Shown here: piece after piece, positions 28,448-37,136 of the stretch
Numbering within the stretch: position 1 is the stretch's first letter
Layout of the letters: each line of letters starts with the position of its first letter
Assembly (NCBI RefSeq): GCF_001431405.1
Contig: NZ_LDJL01000011.1
Span: forward strand, 496,001-560,000
DNA length: 64,000 nt
Direction of reading: 5' to 3'
DNA from: Pseudoxanthomonas dokdonensis
GTDB taxonomy: Bacteria > Pseudomonadota > Gammaproteobacteria > Xanthomonadales > Xanthomonadaceae
Program-made: the position numbers and the translations under genes
Notes under the pieces: model-generated
What the model saw: only the letters and a program-made list of their open reading frames with translations
What the model was told of the DNA's origin: nothing
Databases searched by the model: none

Positions 28448-30499
28448 TCAAAACTGCGGCCCCTCACCAGGCATAAAAAAACCGCCCGGAGGCGGTTGGC
28501 TGGGTGCCGGCGAAAATTGCGGTGGAGGCTGCAGCATTGCAGCCAACTGACCGGACTGGGCCATGTTCTGCAGCTGCTGGGCCACGGCCTCGGCGACGGT
28601 TTTCTGGATGTCGGCCTGCGCCTGCGGAATGACCACCTGCGCCTTGGCAGCGGCCTCCTGTGCGCGGGCCTCGCTGTAGGCGGCATCGGCCTCGGCCTTG
28701 CGGGATTCGGCCTGCATCCGTGGATCTGGCTGCTGCGGCTCGGGCGGCTGCTCGCCTTCCTTCGGCTGCATGACACCCTGCGCGACCAGCAGCTTGCGGA
28801 ACGCGGAATCCACTTCGTCAGCGCCGGGAAGGTCGGTGTTCTTGACCACGGTGTAGGCCATCAATGCGGCGATCGGCGGCGGCAGCCCGTTCCCCATCTG
28901 ACCCAGCATCGCGGAGAAGGAATCGACCGCTTCCATGCGCTGGGTCGCGTAGCTCGGGCCAACGGTGATGACCACGTCGTACTTGCCCTTCTGGATGTCG
29001 TTGACCGTGTGCATCTGGCCATCCGGCCCCGGCACTTCCTGGTACAGCGTTTTCCACTTCTCGCCGCCGTCCTCGCCCAGCACGCGCACGACGCGCTGGG
29101 TGTCATAGACCCGCGGAATCATGTCGACCAGGATTTCGTAGGTGTAGCGGATTGAGTAGGTCAGGTTGTCCATGTAGTTGAACGTTGCCGTCGCGCCCTG
29201 CTGCTTGCGCGCATTGATGGCCTTGCCGCTGGTTTCGTTCGAACGAGCGCCCAGGCTGGCGTCATGCTGGCCGGTGGCGGCCTTCATGTCGTCGTTGTCC
29301 ATGCCCGCCAACTGGATCAGCGCCGCCGGCACCTCGGCCTGCTGGGCGCGCTTCGGCATTTCCTCAGCGTCGTCACGCACTGGCAGATAGGGGAAATCCT
29401 CCGAGTTGGCCTTCTTCCAGAAGTTCTCCAGCCCCTTGATCCATTTCATCTTGACGATGAATGGCGCCTTCGGCGCCTTGGCCACGGCCTCGGTCATGGC
29501 GGTGCGGTGGACGTTGTGCAGGCGCTGCTGGTCCTTGGACGGGCGAACCATGCCCTGCCAGTAGTCCTGGCCCTCGATGTTCTGGATGTTGCCCCACACC
29601 GGAACCAGCGGAATGTACTTGCTGGGGAACTCAGCCGGCTCTGTCAGGAACTCGTGGCCATTGGTGATGACCGACATCACCTTGTGCGAGTCGACGACAC
29701 GACGGCGCAGGATTGTGGTGCCGGTGGCGGCCAGGAACTCTTCCGCCTCAGCCTCGGTCAGCCCGGATTCTTCCGCCAGCTCATCGGCGAACACGACCCG
29801 GCCATCGGACAGCGCCCACAGGTCGCGCTTCACCGGCTGCTTGTACCAGTATTCGGAAATACGGACCTGTCCAGCGTCGCGCCAGTCCTCGCAGCCCTGA
29901 TCATCATCGAAGCCTTCCCAGTCGGCGTCGCCATACATGCGCTTGGCTTCGGATTCGGGAACCAGGTCATCCACGAAGGCGAACAGGCCGTCGCGGCGGT
30001 CAATCTGCATGGCGGCCGGGTCGAAGCGGACCGAGGCGAAATTTCGAATCGGGTCAATTCGAATGTCCAACTCGAAATCATCGTCGTTGGCGTAGTCGGT
30101 GCAGATGCGCCAGACGCCCAAGCCGCCCTGTACCGCGGACTCGAATGCGATGTCATACGCCTGCTCGGCGTTGCTCACCGACTCGATGTTGCGGCAGATG
30201 CCCTGCATGATTTCGGCCAGGCCGCGATCGGACTCCTCGGCGCCGCGAACCTTGCCCTGCGGCCGGGTCTGGCGCATTTCGTTGACGACTTGGCGCACGT
30301 GGCTGTTGAGCTTCGGGAACTCGTAGCAAGGGCGATCACCGCGGCGATTCTTCAGTGCGCTATCCCATTGGCAACCGGGAACGGTGACGAACTTGGTGTC
30401 CTCGATAGCCTTGCCGTACAGCTCCGAGCTGCACTCGACGGCGCGTTGGCGACGCTGGCGCATCTCGCTAATTTTGTCAGCGTCTTTGGTCTTTGCCAT
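28448..30499 (-). CDS. portal protein (P22 gp1 type)
   Basis: 683 residues, near the P22 gp1 length of 725. Features: NSHVRQVVNEMRQTRPQGKV, a GGLGVWRI..DY segment, FASVRFDPAAMQIDRRDGLFAFVDD, RPSKDQQRLHNVHRTAMTEAVAKAPK, and a Gln/Ala-rich C-terminal coiled coil (about 600-650) like the P22 portal barrel. It forms the dodecameric DNA entry ring. Overlaps the terminase gene by one base. Confidence 0.9.
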   Translation of the reverse strand: MAKTKDADKISEMRQRRQRAVECSSELYGKAIEDTKFVTVPGCQWDSALKNRRGDRPCYEFPKLNSHVRQVVNEMRQTRPQGKVRGAEESDRGLAEIMQGICRNIESVSNAEQAYDIAFESAVQGGLGVWRICTDYANDDDFELDIRIDPIRNFASVRFDPAAMQIDRRDGLFAFVDDLVPESEAKRMYGDADWEGFDDDQGCEDWRDAGQVRISEYWYKQPVKRDLWALSDGRVVFADELAEESGLTEAEAEEFLAATGTTILRRRVVDSHKVMSVITNGHEFLTEPAEFPSKYIPLVPVWGNIQNIEGQDYWQGMVRPSKDQQRLHNVHRTAMTEAVAKAPKAPFIVKMKWIKGLENFWKKANSEDFPYLPVRDDAEEMPKRAQQAEVPAALIQLAGMDNDDMKAATGQHDASLGARSNETSGKAINARKQQGATATFNYMDNLTYSIRYTYEILVDMIPRVYDTQRVVRVLGEDGGEKWKTLYQEVPGPDGQMHTVNDIQKGKYDVVITVGPSYATQRMEAVDSFSAMLGQMGNGLPPPIAALMAYTVVKNTDLPGADEVDSAFRKLLVAQGVMQPKEGEQPPEPQQPDPRMQAESRKAEADAAYSEARAQEAAAKAQVVIPQAQADIQKTVAEAVAQQLQNMAQSGQLAAMLQPPPQFSPAPSQPPPGGFFMPGEGPQF

Positions 30500-32085
30500 C
30501 AGTAGTCCACCGCGTAATCTTCAAGGCCCGAGACTCGGGTTGTGCTTTCCACCGGGACTGGCTCGGAGAAGGTGAGCGCCACCGCATCCCATTCATCAGG
30601 ACTTTTCACGCCCCGGCGCCGCATGTCCTCTTTCTTTTCCAGCAGCACCCGCGAATTGCTGTCGTAGCGATAGGACGGCCCGCAGGCATCGCCTTGCAGC
30701 ACGTCCGTATCAGGGATGTCTGCGCCGCCGGCCTGCTGCAGCCAATCTCGGGAAGCCATCCAGATTTCAGCGCGGCGGTTGGCGGGGCCGCCGCCGATTT
30801 CCCGGCCCTGTTCGTCGAACTTCGGCGGCTCAACCGGTGCCGCGCCGAAATTCACCGCCCGCACTACGTCGCCGTAGCCCATCTCTACCAGCCGGTCGTA
30901 GATGCCGATGCCCAGGCCGCCAACGTCGATGAACATCCTGGCCGGCTTCTCGGTATCCAGCACCTGCTTCAGCCAGCCAACCCCCTCCATCGTGGTCAGC
31001 TTGTACCGGCGCTCGGTGTTGATGACCTTGCGGCCACGACGGCGAGCGATAGCGAATCCGTCATCACCGAAGCGGGACGGATCGGCACCAATGACCAGCG
31101 GCCCGGACGGCTCGCGCACGTTCTTGCGCGCCTCCATCACGTCAGCCGGCTTGATGAAGCTGTCATGCCCGCTCATCTGGAAAGCCTCAGCCGCGGTGGC
31201 CGGGTATTCCTGCTTGAACAGCACCGGGTCTTTCAGCTCGGTGATTTTGTTGCGGCGCCAGGCCATCTGCTCGGCGTCCAAGCCGTAGAGCGTGGCGTAC
31301 TCCTGCTCTTCGGTCGTGAGCGTGAAGCCGTGGTCAGCAGCCTTGCGATATTCCTCCTGCCAGTACCAGGGCACGAAGATGGCGATGAAGTCGCCCTCCC
31401 CACGCTCGGCGTCGCTCCACTTCTGGTGGAACAGGTTGCCGATGCCGTTGGCGGTCGATTCCAGGATGACCTCGGTCCCTGGCTGATCGGGCACGGCCTG
31501 CAGCACGCCAGCGGCATGCGTTTCGGCGTGCGGCCAGAAGGCCACCTCGGAGCCGTGGAACAGCTGGATGGTCGATGACCGCCCAACACCCTTGGTGCCT
31601 GCGGTGCCAACCTTGTATCCGCTGTCCAGCGCCGAGAAGAACAACTCCTTCGCGTTGGCCGCGCCGGTTACTGGCCGATGCTCAACCGGGCACAACTCGT
31701 GGTAGCGATTGACCATCTCGAACAGGTTCTGCGTCGCCGCATCCTCATGGGTGAGGATGAACGTCCGAATCCCGTTCGCCATCGCCGTGCGGTGGTAGTA
31801 CCTCGCACCGACGTAGGTTGAGCAGCCCTGCTGGCGCCCCTTCAGGATGAGCGCCCGGACACGGCCGGTCTTGGCCAGCTGCTCTTCCAGGCGCTCATGG
31901 ATGAACTGCTGGGCGCGGTTGAACTCGAAATCGATGACCCGGCCCGACTTGGCCCGGATTTTCAGGCATCGGACGGCGAACAGGTCAAGGTCGACGGCCA
32001 TTCGTTGCCGCTCCTCCCTGCGCGCACGCTCTTCCAGAAGCGCCAGCAACTCGCGCTTTTCGTGTGACGACATCGGCATGTTCAC
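30499..32085 (-). CDS. terminase large subunit
   Basis: 528 residues. An ATPase domain with a Walker A-like RALILKGRQQGCSTYVGAR and Walker B-type TEVILESTANG, and a C-terminal RNase H-like nuclease with the metal-binding acidic residues in VIGADPSRFGDDG, MFIDVGGLG and SPDEWDAVALTF. It cuts and pumps DNA into the prohead. The GTG start overlaps the upstream stop (GTGA); ATG at 32079 is an alternative. Confidence 0.92.
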   Translation of the reverse strand: MNMPMSSHEKRELLALLEERARREERQRMAVDLDLFAVRCLKIRAKSGRVIDFEFNRAQQFIHERLEEQLAKTGRVRALILKGRQQGCSTYVGARYYHRTAMANGIRTFILTHEDAATQNLFEMVNRYHELCPVEHRPVTGAANAKELFFSALDSGYKVGTAGTKGVGRSSTIQLFHGSEVAFWPHAETHAAGVLQAVPDQPGTEVILESTANGIGNLFHQKWSDAERGEGDFIAIFVPWYWQEEYRKAADHGFTLTTEEQEYATLYGLDAEQMAWRRNKITELKDPVLFKQEYPATAAEAFQMSGHDSFIKPADVMEARKNVREPSGPLVIGADPSRFGDDGFAIARRRGRKVINTERRYKLTTMEGVGWLKQVLDTEKPARMFIDVGGLGIGIYDRLVEMGYGDVVRAVNFGAAPVEPPKFDEQGREIGGGPANRRAEIWMASRDWLQQAGGADIPDTDVLQGDACGPSYRYDSNSRVLLEKKEDMRRRGVKSPDEWDAVALTFSEPVPVESTTRVSGLEDYAVDY

Positions 32086-32480
32086 GCGGTGGCGGTCAGC
32101 TCTGTCGGCCCAGCAGCCAGCGAGTTCTCATCGCCGAAATACGGACCCTCCAGCACCTCAACCACGAACAGCTGGTTGTAGATTTCGCCGTTGTCCAGCG
32201 TCACCTGCGCCTTGATGTAGGCCCAGCCGCGGTAGACGCCCTGAACCATCACCTGCGCCGATCGGCCGTAGATGCTGGCGCTGGACATGGCCACGCTGCA
32301 GGCCGATTCCATCTTCCACTGCGCCGTGACGATGGTGCGCCCTGGCGGAATCGCTCCGTTGAAGTTGGCGACCAGGCAGCGCTTCTCGGTCGGATACAGG
32401 CGTGTGCTGTGGACCCGCTCCCGGGTGTGGGCCGAAACGTAGGCCCGAGAGACGCGGCCAATTTCCTCGCATGCAGGCAT
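32082..32480 (-). CDS. hypothetical protein between terminase subunits
   Basis: 132 residues with no helix-rich DNA-binding region. Strands such as RTIVTAQWKMESACSVAMSSASIYG and QVMVQGVYRGWAYIKAQVTLDNGEIYNQLFVVEVL suggest a small beta-sandwich. Not recognised. Overlaps both neighbours by a few bases, so it is co-translated with the terminase; it might be a head decoration or packaging accessory. Confidence 0.75.
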   Translation of the reverse strand: MPACEEIGRVSRAYVSAHTRERVHSTRLYPTEKRCLVANFNGAIPPGRTIVTAQWKMESACSVAMSSASIYGRSAQVMVQGVYRGWAYIKAQVTLDNGEIYNQLFVVEVLEGPYFGDENSLAAGPTELTATA

Positions 32481-32962
32481 CAGCCTTTCTCCTTCGCCAG
32501 CAATTCCTTGATGCGGGAATCGAGCTGGTCATCCGGCACAGACACCAGCGGCGCGTCAGGATCACCAGCAAGCACTTTGCGTGCGCCATAGCGGAGCGGG
32601 GACCACTTCTCCAGCAGCTGCATGCGGGTATGAACCTTCAGCTTGGAGCGCTGCACGTTCTCGGAGTCGAACTGCGCGCCGTCCTTGCCTTCGCGGTAAT
32701 CGCCGCTGCTGTCATCGGCAATGACCAGACAATGATCAGCGATGGCGTCATAACCTTCGTCCAGCGCCACGGCCATGCGGTGGTCGAAATCCGGGTACTT
32801 GGCCCGCCAGTCGCGCACGTTGCCGCGGTAGAAGTCGAACTCGCGAGCGCAATCGGAAATCGTCTTGCCTTCGGAAACGCGGCGGACAATCTTGTCGGCC
32901 AGCTCTGGCGTGTACTTGGATTCCTGACCGAAATGGCCGGGCTTGGAGCCGCGGCGTGCCAT
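32480..32962 (-). CDS. terminase small subunit
   Basis: 160 residues. N-terminal helix-turn-helix (YTPELADKIVRRVSEGKTISDCAREFDFYRGNVRDW) followed by a helical oligomerisation core (AVALDEGYDAIADHCLVIAD) and the family-typical NVQRSKLKVHTRMQLLEKWSPLRYG. Recognises the packaging site and recruits the large subunit. Confidence 0.88.
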   Translation of the reverse strand: MARRGSKPGHFGQESKYTPELADKIVRRVSEGKTISDCAREFDFYRGNVRDWRAKYPDFDHRMAVALDEGYDAIADHCLVIADDSSGDYREGKDGAQFDSENVQRSKLKVHTRMQLLEKWSPLRYGARKVLAGDPDAPLVSVPDDQLDSRIKELLAKEKG

Positions 32963-33477
32963 TACTCGGCTGCTCCAATGGCGCGGTCAGCCCTCACCAC
33001 GGCTTGCAGTCCTCGCACCTGGGCGTCGCACTGGTCTGCGGCTCGAACAATTCGGCCCGCACTTTCTGCCCGGTCTCGGGCGCCACCATCAGCGCTGGCG
33101 GCGCTGGCGGCAGCTGCGGAAAGATTGGCGGTGGCTGCCTGGGCTTCCCACAGCTTCCGAAGCCGGACATTGCCAGCGCGCAGATCAGCAACAAGCTGGC
33201 TCGACTGAGTTTCGATTTCATCGCGTTCACTCTCGTAGGTGGCGGCAATGCCGGCCAAGCGCTCGCTGGCGGCTCGCTCGACTTCCAGTGCGGTCTTGGC
33301 CTGGCTCAGCGCCTGCTCGGCGGCCACGGCTCGGGCTTCGGCGCTATCGGCTCGGGAATGACCATCAGCGGCAGATGCATGAAAGATAAGGGCCGCCATG
33401 ACCGCCGCGACCGCCAGCACGGCGCACAGGATGCAGGCGTACTTCCATGCGTTGGCGCGGAGTTCGGAGAGAATCAT
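32962..33477 (-). CDS. Rz-like i-spanin
   Basis: 171 residues from MILSELRANAWKYACILCAVLAVAAVMAALIF, one N-terminal membrane anchor, followed by a long Ala/Glu-rich periplasmic coiled coil (45-120). This is the Rz layout. The o-spanin gene is nested in another frame inside it. Start overlaps the preceding stop (ATGA). With Rz1 it fuses inner and outer membranes at the end of lysis. Confidence 0.85.
   Translation of the reverse strand: MILSELRANAWKYACILCAVLAVAAVMAALIFHASAADGHSRADSAEARAVAAEQALSQAKTALEVERAASERLAGIAATYESERDEIETQSSQLVADLRAGNVRLRKLWEAQAATANLSAAAASAASADGGARDRAESAGRIVRAADQCDAQVRGLQAVVRADRAIGAAE
32994..33221 (-). CDS. Rz1-like o-spanin lipoprotein nested inside Rz
   Basis: 75 residues, wholly inside the Rz gene in a different frame. 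Signal sequence MKSKLSRASLLLICALAMSGFGS-C gives a lipobox-like cleavage site before Cys, followed by the Pro-rich stretch KPRQPPPIFPQLPPAPPAL typical of Rz1 proteins. Confidence 0.88.
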   Translation of the reverse strand: MKSKLSRASLLLICALAMSGFGSCGKPRQPPPIFPQLPPAPPALMVAPETGQKVRAELFEPQTSATPRCEDCKPW

Positions 33478-33641
33478 TCGGCGGCTCCGATGGCGCACTG
33501 TTGGCGCGCTTCGATTCGTTCAAGCCTATGCGTCAGTCTCTTAGAGAATCTGCCGGGGATTGCGCCATGGTTCCTGCTTACCGGCCTGCGCCCCCAATAC
33601 TCAAAGCCACCCGGCTTCTTGCCTCGGCGAGACCTGCTCAT
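33474..33641 (-). CDS. small basic phage protein in lysis cassette
   Basis: 55 residues starting MSRSRRGKKPGGFEYWGRRPVS. Very basic, with a helical C-terminus (RFSKRLTHRLERIEARQQ). Overlaps both neighbours in ATGA style. Comparable short KPPG-YWxRRP proteins occur in lysis regions of other phages; role unknown. Confidence 0.7.
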   Translation of the reverse strand: MSRSRRGKKPGGFEYWGRRPVSRNHGAIPGRFSKRLTHRLERIEARQQCAIGAAE

Positions 33642-33769
33642 CGACCCAGTCCCGCTGCCAGCTGCAACACCCAAGCCAGCCAATCCGCGCCGGTGATGTA
33701 GCCCAGCAAGACCAGCGCCAGCGCGCCGCCCGAGAGCAGCAGGATCAGATTTCGGGTGCGTGCGGTCAT
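33638..33769 (-). CDS. 43-residue single-span membrane protein
   Basis: MTARTRNLILLLSGGALALVLL, then GYITGADWLAWVLQLAAGLGR. One clear transmembrane helix, with AAGGA 7 nt before the ATG. It lies directly after the endolysin gene and overlaps the next gene by 4 nt. It may be an antiholin or second holin component. Confidence 0.65.
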   Translation of the reverse strand: MTARTRNLILLLSGGALALVLLGYITGADWLAWVLQLAAGLGR

Positions 33770-33780
33770 GGCTGATTCCT

Positions 33781-34263
33781 TCATTCGATGCACTGGGCAT
33801 ATTCGGCCTGCCGGCGCCGCACCAGGCCCTTTACCTGGCGGCCACCGGCATAGGACCAGCGCAACAGCTGTCGGCACCATTGCGACGGCGGATAGCCTGC
33901 GTTGAGCTGGCGAACCAGCGTTGAATTGCAGGCCGCATGCACCCCGACGTTGTAGGCCCACGAAATCAGCGCCGCCCACTGGTTCAGCGCCAGCGGCTGG
34001 CCGATGCAGATTTGTAGGCCGGTGTAGGTGTTGGTTACTTCCCGGGCCAGCAGCGAGTCGCACTCGGCGCGGGTGTAGGTCTTGCCCTGCACGACCGCAT
34101 CGCCAGTGATGCCCTCGCATACCGTCCAGACGCCAACCACGTCCTGATACGGCGTGTAGCGGGTGCCCTCCCAGGGCGCGATGATGGCCACCGCCGCGGC
34201 CAAGACGGCTGCTGCCGACAGGCCAATGACGGGCTTTGTCGACTTCACCGCTTTGACTTCCAT
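33781..34263 (-). CDS. SAR endolysin (glycoside hydrolase 24, phage 21 R type)
   Basis: 160 residues. The N-terminal weakly hydrophobic Ala-rich helix (VIGLSAAAVLAAAVAIIAP) is a signal-anchor-release domain. It leads straight into the lysozyme active site WEGTRYTPYQDVVGVWTVCEGITG, with the E-8-D-5-T spacing. LNQWAALISWAYNVG and RRWSYAGG..KGLVRRR-type motifs complete the GH24 fold; an active-site Cys (VCEG) is positioned as in R21. Cleaves peptidoglycan once the membrane is depolarised by the holin. Confidence 0.9.
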   Translation of the reverse strand: MEVKAVKSTKPVIGLSAAAVLAAAVAIIAPWEGTRYTPYQDVVGVWTVCEGITGDAVVQGKTYTRAECDSLLAREVTNTYTGLQICIGQPLALNQWAALISWAYNVGVHAACNSTLVRQLNAGYPPSQWCRQLLRWSYAGGRQVKGLVRRRQAEYAQCIE

Positions 34264-34469
34264 TCCTTGTGCCACTTCCAGAGCAGGTAGCCGGTCTGGG
34301 TGACGATGTAAATCAGCGTGGCGGCGGCGACCATGAAGGTCATGTCCAGCGCCCCTCCGATGGTGGCGCCAACAACAGCAATCGGCGGCGTACTCTTGGC
34401 AACGGCCGTTCCGATGGCGTTGAAGGCTTCGTCTTTCACTACGGTGTTTCCCCTGTATTCGTCACGCAT
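34245..34469 (-). CDS. phage holin (class II type)
   Basis: 74 residues. Two hydrophobic segments (PPIAVVGATIGGALDM and TFMVAAATLIYIVTQTGYLLW) and a basic tail (KWHKEWKSKR). Overlaps the endolysin start by 19 nt, a usual holin-endolysin arrangement. The SAR endolysin partner fits a small-hole holin. Confidence 0.82.
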   Translation of the reverse strand: MRDEYRGNTVVKDEAFNAIGTAVAKSTPPIAVVGATIGGALDMTFMVAAATLIYIVTQTGYLLWKWHKEWKSKR

Positions 34470-34586
34470 GGCGACTGGTTGCGGTAGATGCCCCTCATGT
34501 CGTCATGAATGGCGGATAGGCGCCCGGCGACCGCTGGTAGGCGGTGCATCGACAGCGGGAGAGGCGCTGCGGCCGGGCATAGACGG

Positions 34587-34832
34587 TTACTGGATGGTCG
34601 ACAGGCGGGCTTTCTTTGGCCCTTTGTCCTCGACGTTCACCCACTGGCGCAGCGCGCCATCGAAATAGAACAGGCAGCCGCCACGCAGCATCAGCGCCAG
34701 GACGCCTTCGCATTCAGCCTCCGGGTGCAGCGTGTCCGGGTCTCCCACCCAGACCATGTCCTCGCTGATGACGACCGGATCAGCGATTTGCAGCTCAATG
34801 CCGCCATCCTCGTTGTCAGGTTCCTCGCTCAT
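34587..34832 (-). CDS. acidic hypothetical phage protein
   Basis: 81 residues, strongly acidic N-terminus (MSEEPDNEDGGIELQIADP), then a hydrophobic beta-like segment (VLALMLRGGCLFYFDGALRQWV). Start overlaps the stop of the phosphoesterase gene. Not recognised. Confidence 0.65.
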   Translation of the reverse strand: MSEEPDNEDGGIELQIADPVVISEDMVWVGDPDTLHPEAECEGVLALMLRGGCLFYFDGALRQWVNVEDKGPKKARLSTIQ

Positions 34833-35974
34833 CTGACCTCCAGCATCGCCGGGCTGACGGCGTGCCTTGCGACCTCGCCATGTTCGTCATGCAGAACGAT
34901 GCACTTCATGTTCCGTGCCGCACGCCAGCCGCCGGCAGTGGCATAGGCATCCTTGGCCGCTAGGGTGCCGAAGGTTTCGACGCTGACGCCCGGGTATTCC
35001 TTGACGCTCTGGTGGTGGACATGGCCCAGCCACCAGTAGCGGTGTTCAGTGGCGCCCCAGTCGATGGGGCGATCCGCGGCCATCACGCCGGGCAGCTTGT
35101 CCGGCTTGCAGGTGTTGCCGTGATGACAGCCAACCAGCGTCTTGCCGTGCCTGAAATAGGTGAACGGCGCCGGGCTCTGCTCGATGCTCACCCGCGGCTC
35201 GCTCTCGTACACATGCGCCAGCGCGGCCGACAGCCACAGCGCGCCGGTGTCATCGTGGTTGCCGATGACGTTGATGACGTGCACCTGCCGATGCTTGGCC
35301 AGCGCCGAGGTGATGCATTGGCGGATGACCTTGATGCCCACGCCAATCATCTTGGCGTAGCGGCCATCGCTGTCCAGGACATGGCCAGAACGGCTGGTGA
35401 CCGGCTCGATTGAGTCGTAGTGAAACCAGTCACCCAGGTTGACGATGACTGCCTTGTCGGTCTTGGGTGCGGCCTCGACCAGCGCCGCCATCGCCCCGCA
35501 CTGGATGCGCTCGGCAATGGCCAGATCCCACTCTTCGCCCGTTTCCAGCGGCCATGACAGCATGCCGATGTGGGCGTCGCCGATCGGGTAGCAGGCCATC
35601 AGCCGTTTGTCCCACACCTTGCCGGCCGTCTGCATCGGCGCGACCCGCGGCAAATCCTCGGCCATCGCTGCGCAGGCGACCTTCAGCGCCTCTCGCATAG
35701 CCTCCGCGTCCTGAGTCGTCTTGACCCACTGCGCGGCGATGCTGCCGTCGTCCCGGTACAGCGTCGATGTTCCCTTGACCTGGAACCCTGGCGCCGCGGC
35801 GCGTGTCATGTCGTGCGCTGGCGCAACGCCTTGGCGGGCCTCACGCACGGCGCGGGCAGCATCAACCGCTGCTTGCCGCTCCGGTGTGTTGTAGGACCGG
35901 TGACAGTCCTTGCACATCAGCCGGTTGGTGGCGCGCTTGACTGACCTATCGCTGCTGCAGTGAGGACAGGCCAT
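34829..35974 (-). CDS. phage metallophosphoesterase with N-terminal zinc ribbon
   Basis: 381 residues. Residues 3-26 form a zinc ribbon (CPHCSSDRSVKRATNRLMCKDC). Calcineurin-like phosphoesterase motifs follow from about 130: GDAHIG, NLGDWFHYD, VIGNHDD, CHHGN and GHVHH, giving the complete two-metal site. It could act on nucleic acid or nucleotides. Located between the Q-like gene and the lysis genes. The ATG overlaps the preceding stop (TGATG). Confidence 0.82.
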   Translation of the reverse strand: MACPHCSSDRSVKRATNRLMCKDCHRSYNTPERQAAVDAARAVREARQGVAPAHDMTRAAAPGFQVKGTSTLYRDDGSIAAQWVKTTQDAEAMREALKVACAAMAEDLPRVAPMQTAGKVWDKRLMACYPIGDAHIGMLSWPLETGEEWDLAIAERIQCGAMAALVEAAPKTDKAVIVNLGDWFHYDSIEPVTSRSGHVLDSDGRYAKMIGVGIKVIRQCITSALAKHRQVHVINVIGNHDDTGALWLSAALAHVYESEPRVSIEQSPAPFTYFRHGKTLVGCHHGNTCKPDKLPGVMAADRPIDWGATEHRYWWLGHVHHQSVKEYPGVSVETFGTLAAKDAYATAGGWRAARNMKCIVLHDEHGEVARHAVSPAMLEVR

Positions 35975-36252
35975 CAGTCGCCGGTATCCGTTCGCGGCAG
36001 GTTGCCGGCCGGCGGCGGCGGCGGCTGGAATGCCCGCTCGTTGACGTGAACCAGCAGATCCACCGCCTTGGCGGCGGCGGCCAAGCTGTTGAACTCTCGG
36101 CTGACGAGCCAGCCGGCCGGCGTTCGCTCGACGTTGGCGTGACCCATGCAACCCCCTGACATGCAAATGCCCAGCCGTTTCGGGCCGGGCATCTTCGATG
36201 GTGCGAACAGTGACAGGTTATCTGCGGGGGTTTCAACCCCGCACTGATTCAT
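35974..36252 (-). CDS. hypothetical phage protein
   Basis: 92 residues; Cys near the N-terminus (RLGICMSGGCMGHANVERT), a helix AAAAKAVDLLVHVNERAF, and a Pro-rich tail (QPPPPPAGNLP). ATG at 36252 lies in the end of the Q-like gene; 36192 is an alternative start. No function visible. Confidence 0.6.
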   Translation of the reverse strand: MNQCGVETPADNLSLFAPSKMPGPKRLGICMSGGCMGHANVERTPAGWLVSREFNSLAAAAKAVDLLVHVNERAFQPPPPPAGNLPRTDTGD

Positions 36253-36940
36253 CCCTCAGCGCATCGGACAATTGCCGCGCCGCCTGCTGCTCGGCATCGC
36301 GGAAGGCATCGAGCAGCCACTGGTAGATGCCGGCCCAGCTGTCGCGGTAGCTGCGCTCGTTGATGCCCAGTGCATGCGCCCGCCGGCGCCCGCTGACCTT
36401 GGCCAAGCCAGTGCGGTCACACAACAGGCAGGTCACCTTCAGCTCACCGGCCATGACGTGCCCGCGGCCCTCGCAACGCTCGCAGCGATGCGGGTGGGCA
36501 ATCTCGTCGATGACCGCCGATACCAGCGTGGGCAGGCTCTCGACCGTGGTCCGTGGCCATGTGCCGGCCCTGACTTGTTCCAGGCGTGCCTCACACGAAG
36601 CCAGCTCGCGTGATTGCTCGGCGGTAGCGCCGCGGCCAGACCATGCGATAGCGGCCTTGACCAGTTGCAGGTCCAGCGAGGCATGAGACAGCGCTCGCGA
36701 CTGGCGTTGCAGCTCCGGCACCACCAGCGCCATGACTTCGTTTCGCATCGACTTGCGGCTGCGTGCGGCGCCATCAGACCACCAGCATGCCTCCAGCAGC
36801 GAGCGGCCCAGCCCGGGAGATACGAACGCAAGCGCGCCCGCGATGTCCTGGTTCGTCAGCTGCGGCTGACCGCCGCGGCCGATGTCGAACTTGACCGTGG
36901 TCGGATTCAACCGGGCCAGCAGTTCACGCGCATTGCTCAT
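36233..36940 (-). CDS. Q-like late antitermination protein candidate
   Basis: 235 residues. The central zinc-finger pair CERCEGRGHVMAGELKVTC--C (HRCERCEGRGH, CLLCDRTGL), followed by a basic stretch and a C-terminal helix (SYRDSWAGIYQWLLDAFRDAEQQAARQL), resembles the phage 82-type Q proteins. It lies where Q should be, after the nin-like genes and before lysis and late genes. Assigned from motif and position. Confidence 0.55.
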   Translation of the reverse strand: MSNARELLARLNPTTVKFDIGRGGQPQLTNQDIAGALAFVSPGLGRSLLEACWWSDGAARSRKSMRNEVMALVVPELQRQSRALSHASLDLQLVKAAIAWSGRGATAEQSRELASCEARLEQVRAGTWPRTTVESLPTLVSAVIDEIAHPHRCERCEGRGHVMAGELKVTCLLCDRTGLAKVSGRRRAHALGINERSYRDSWAGIYQWLLDAFRDAEQQAARQLSDALRDESVRG

Positions 36941-37136
36941 GGAGTTCCCCTTGTGGTGGATTTGTGTTCGTTTCTGCTACAGAAAGCCGGCGCCGCTTGA
37001 TTTCCTTCCGCGCCCGATCAGCAGCCCGCTGCAACCTGGCCGCCTCACGCTGCCCCTCATCAGCCAGCGACTGCATGACCGCCGCGTGCTGCTCCAACTC
37101 CGGAACGCTCAGCCGGGATAGATCGTTGTTGGCCAT
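36924..37136 (-). CDS. small coiled-coil phage protein
   Basis: 70 residues; helical and charged (LSVPELEQHAAVMQSLADEGQREAARLQRAADRARKEIKRR), starting one base inside ninB's stop. Function unknown; possibly a partner of the Q-like protein whose start it overlaps. Confidence 0.7.
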   Translation of the reverse strand: MANNDLSRLSVPELEQHAAVMQSLADEGQREAARLQRAADRARKEIKRRRLSVAETNTNPPQGELHEQCA

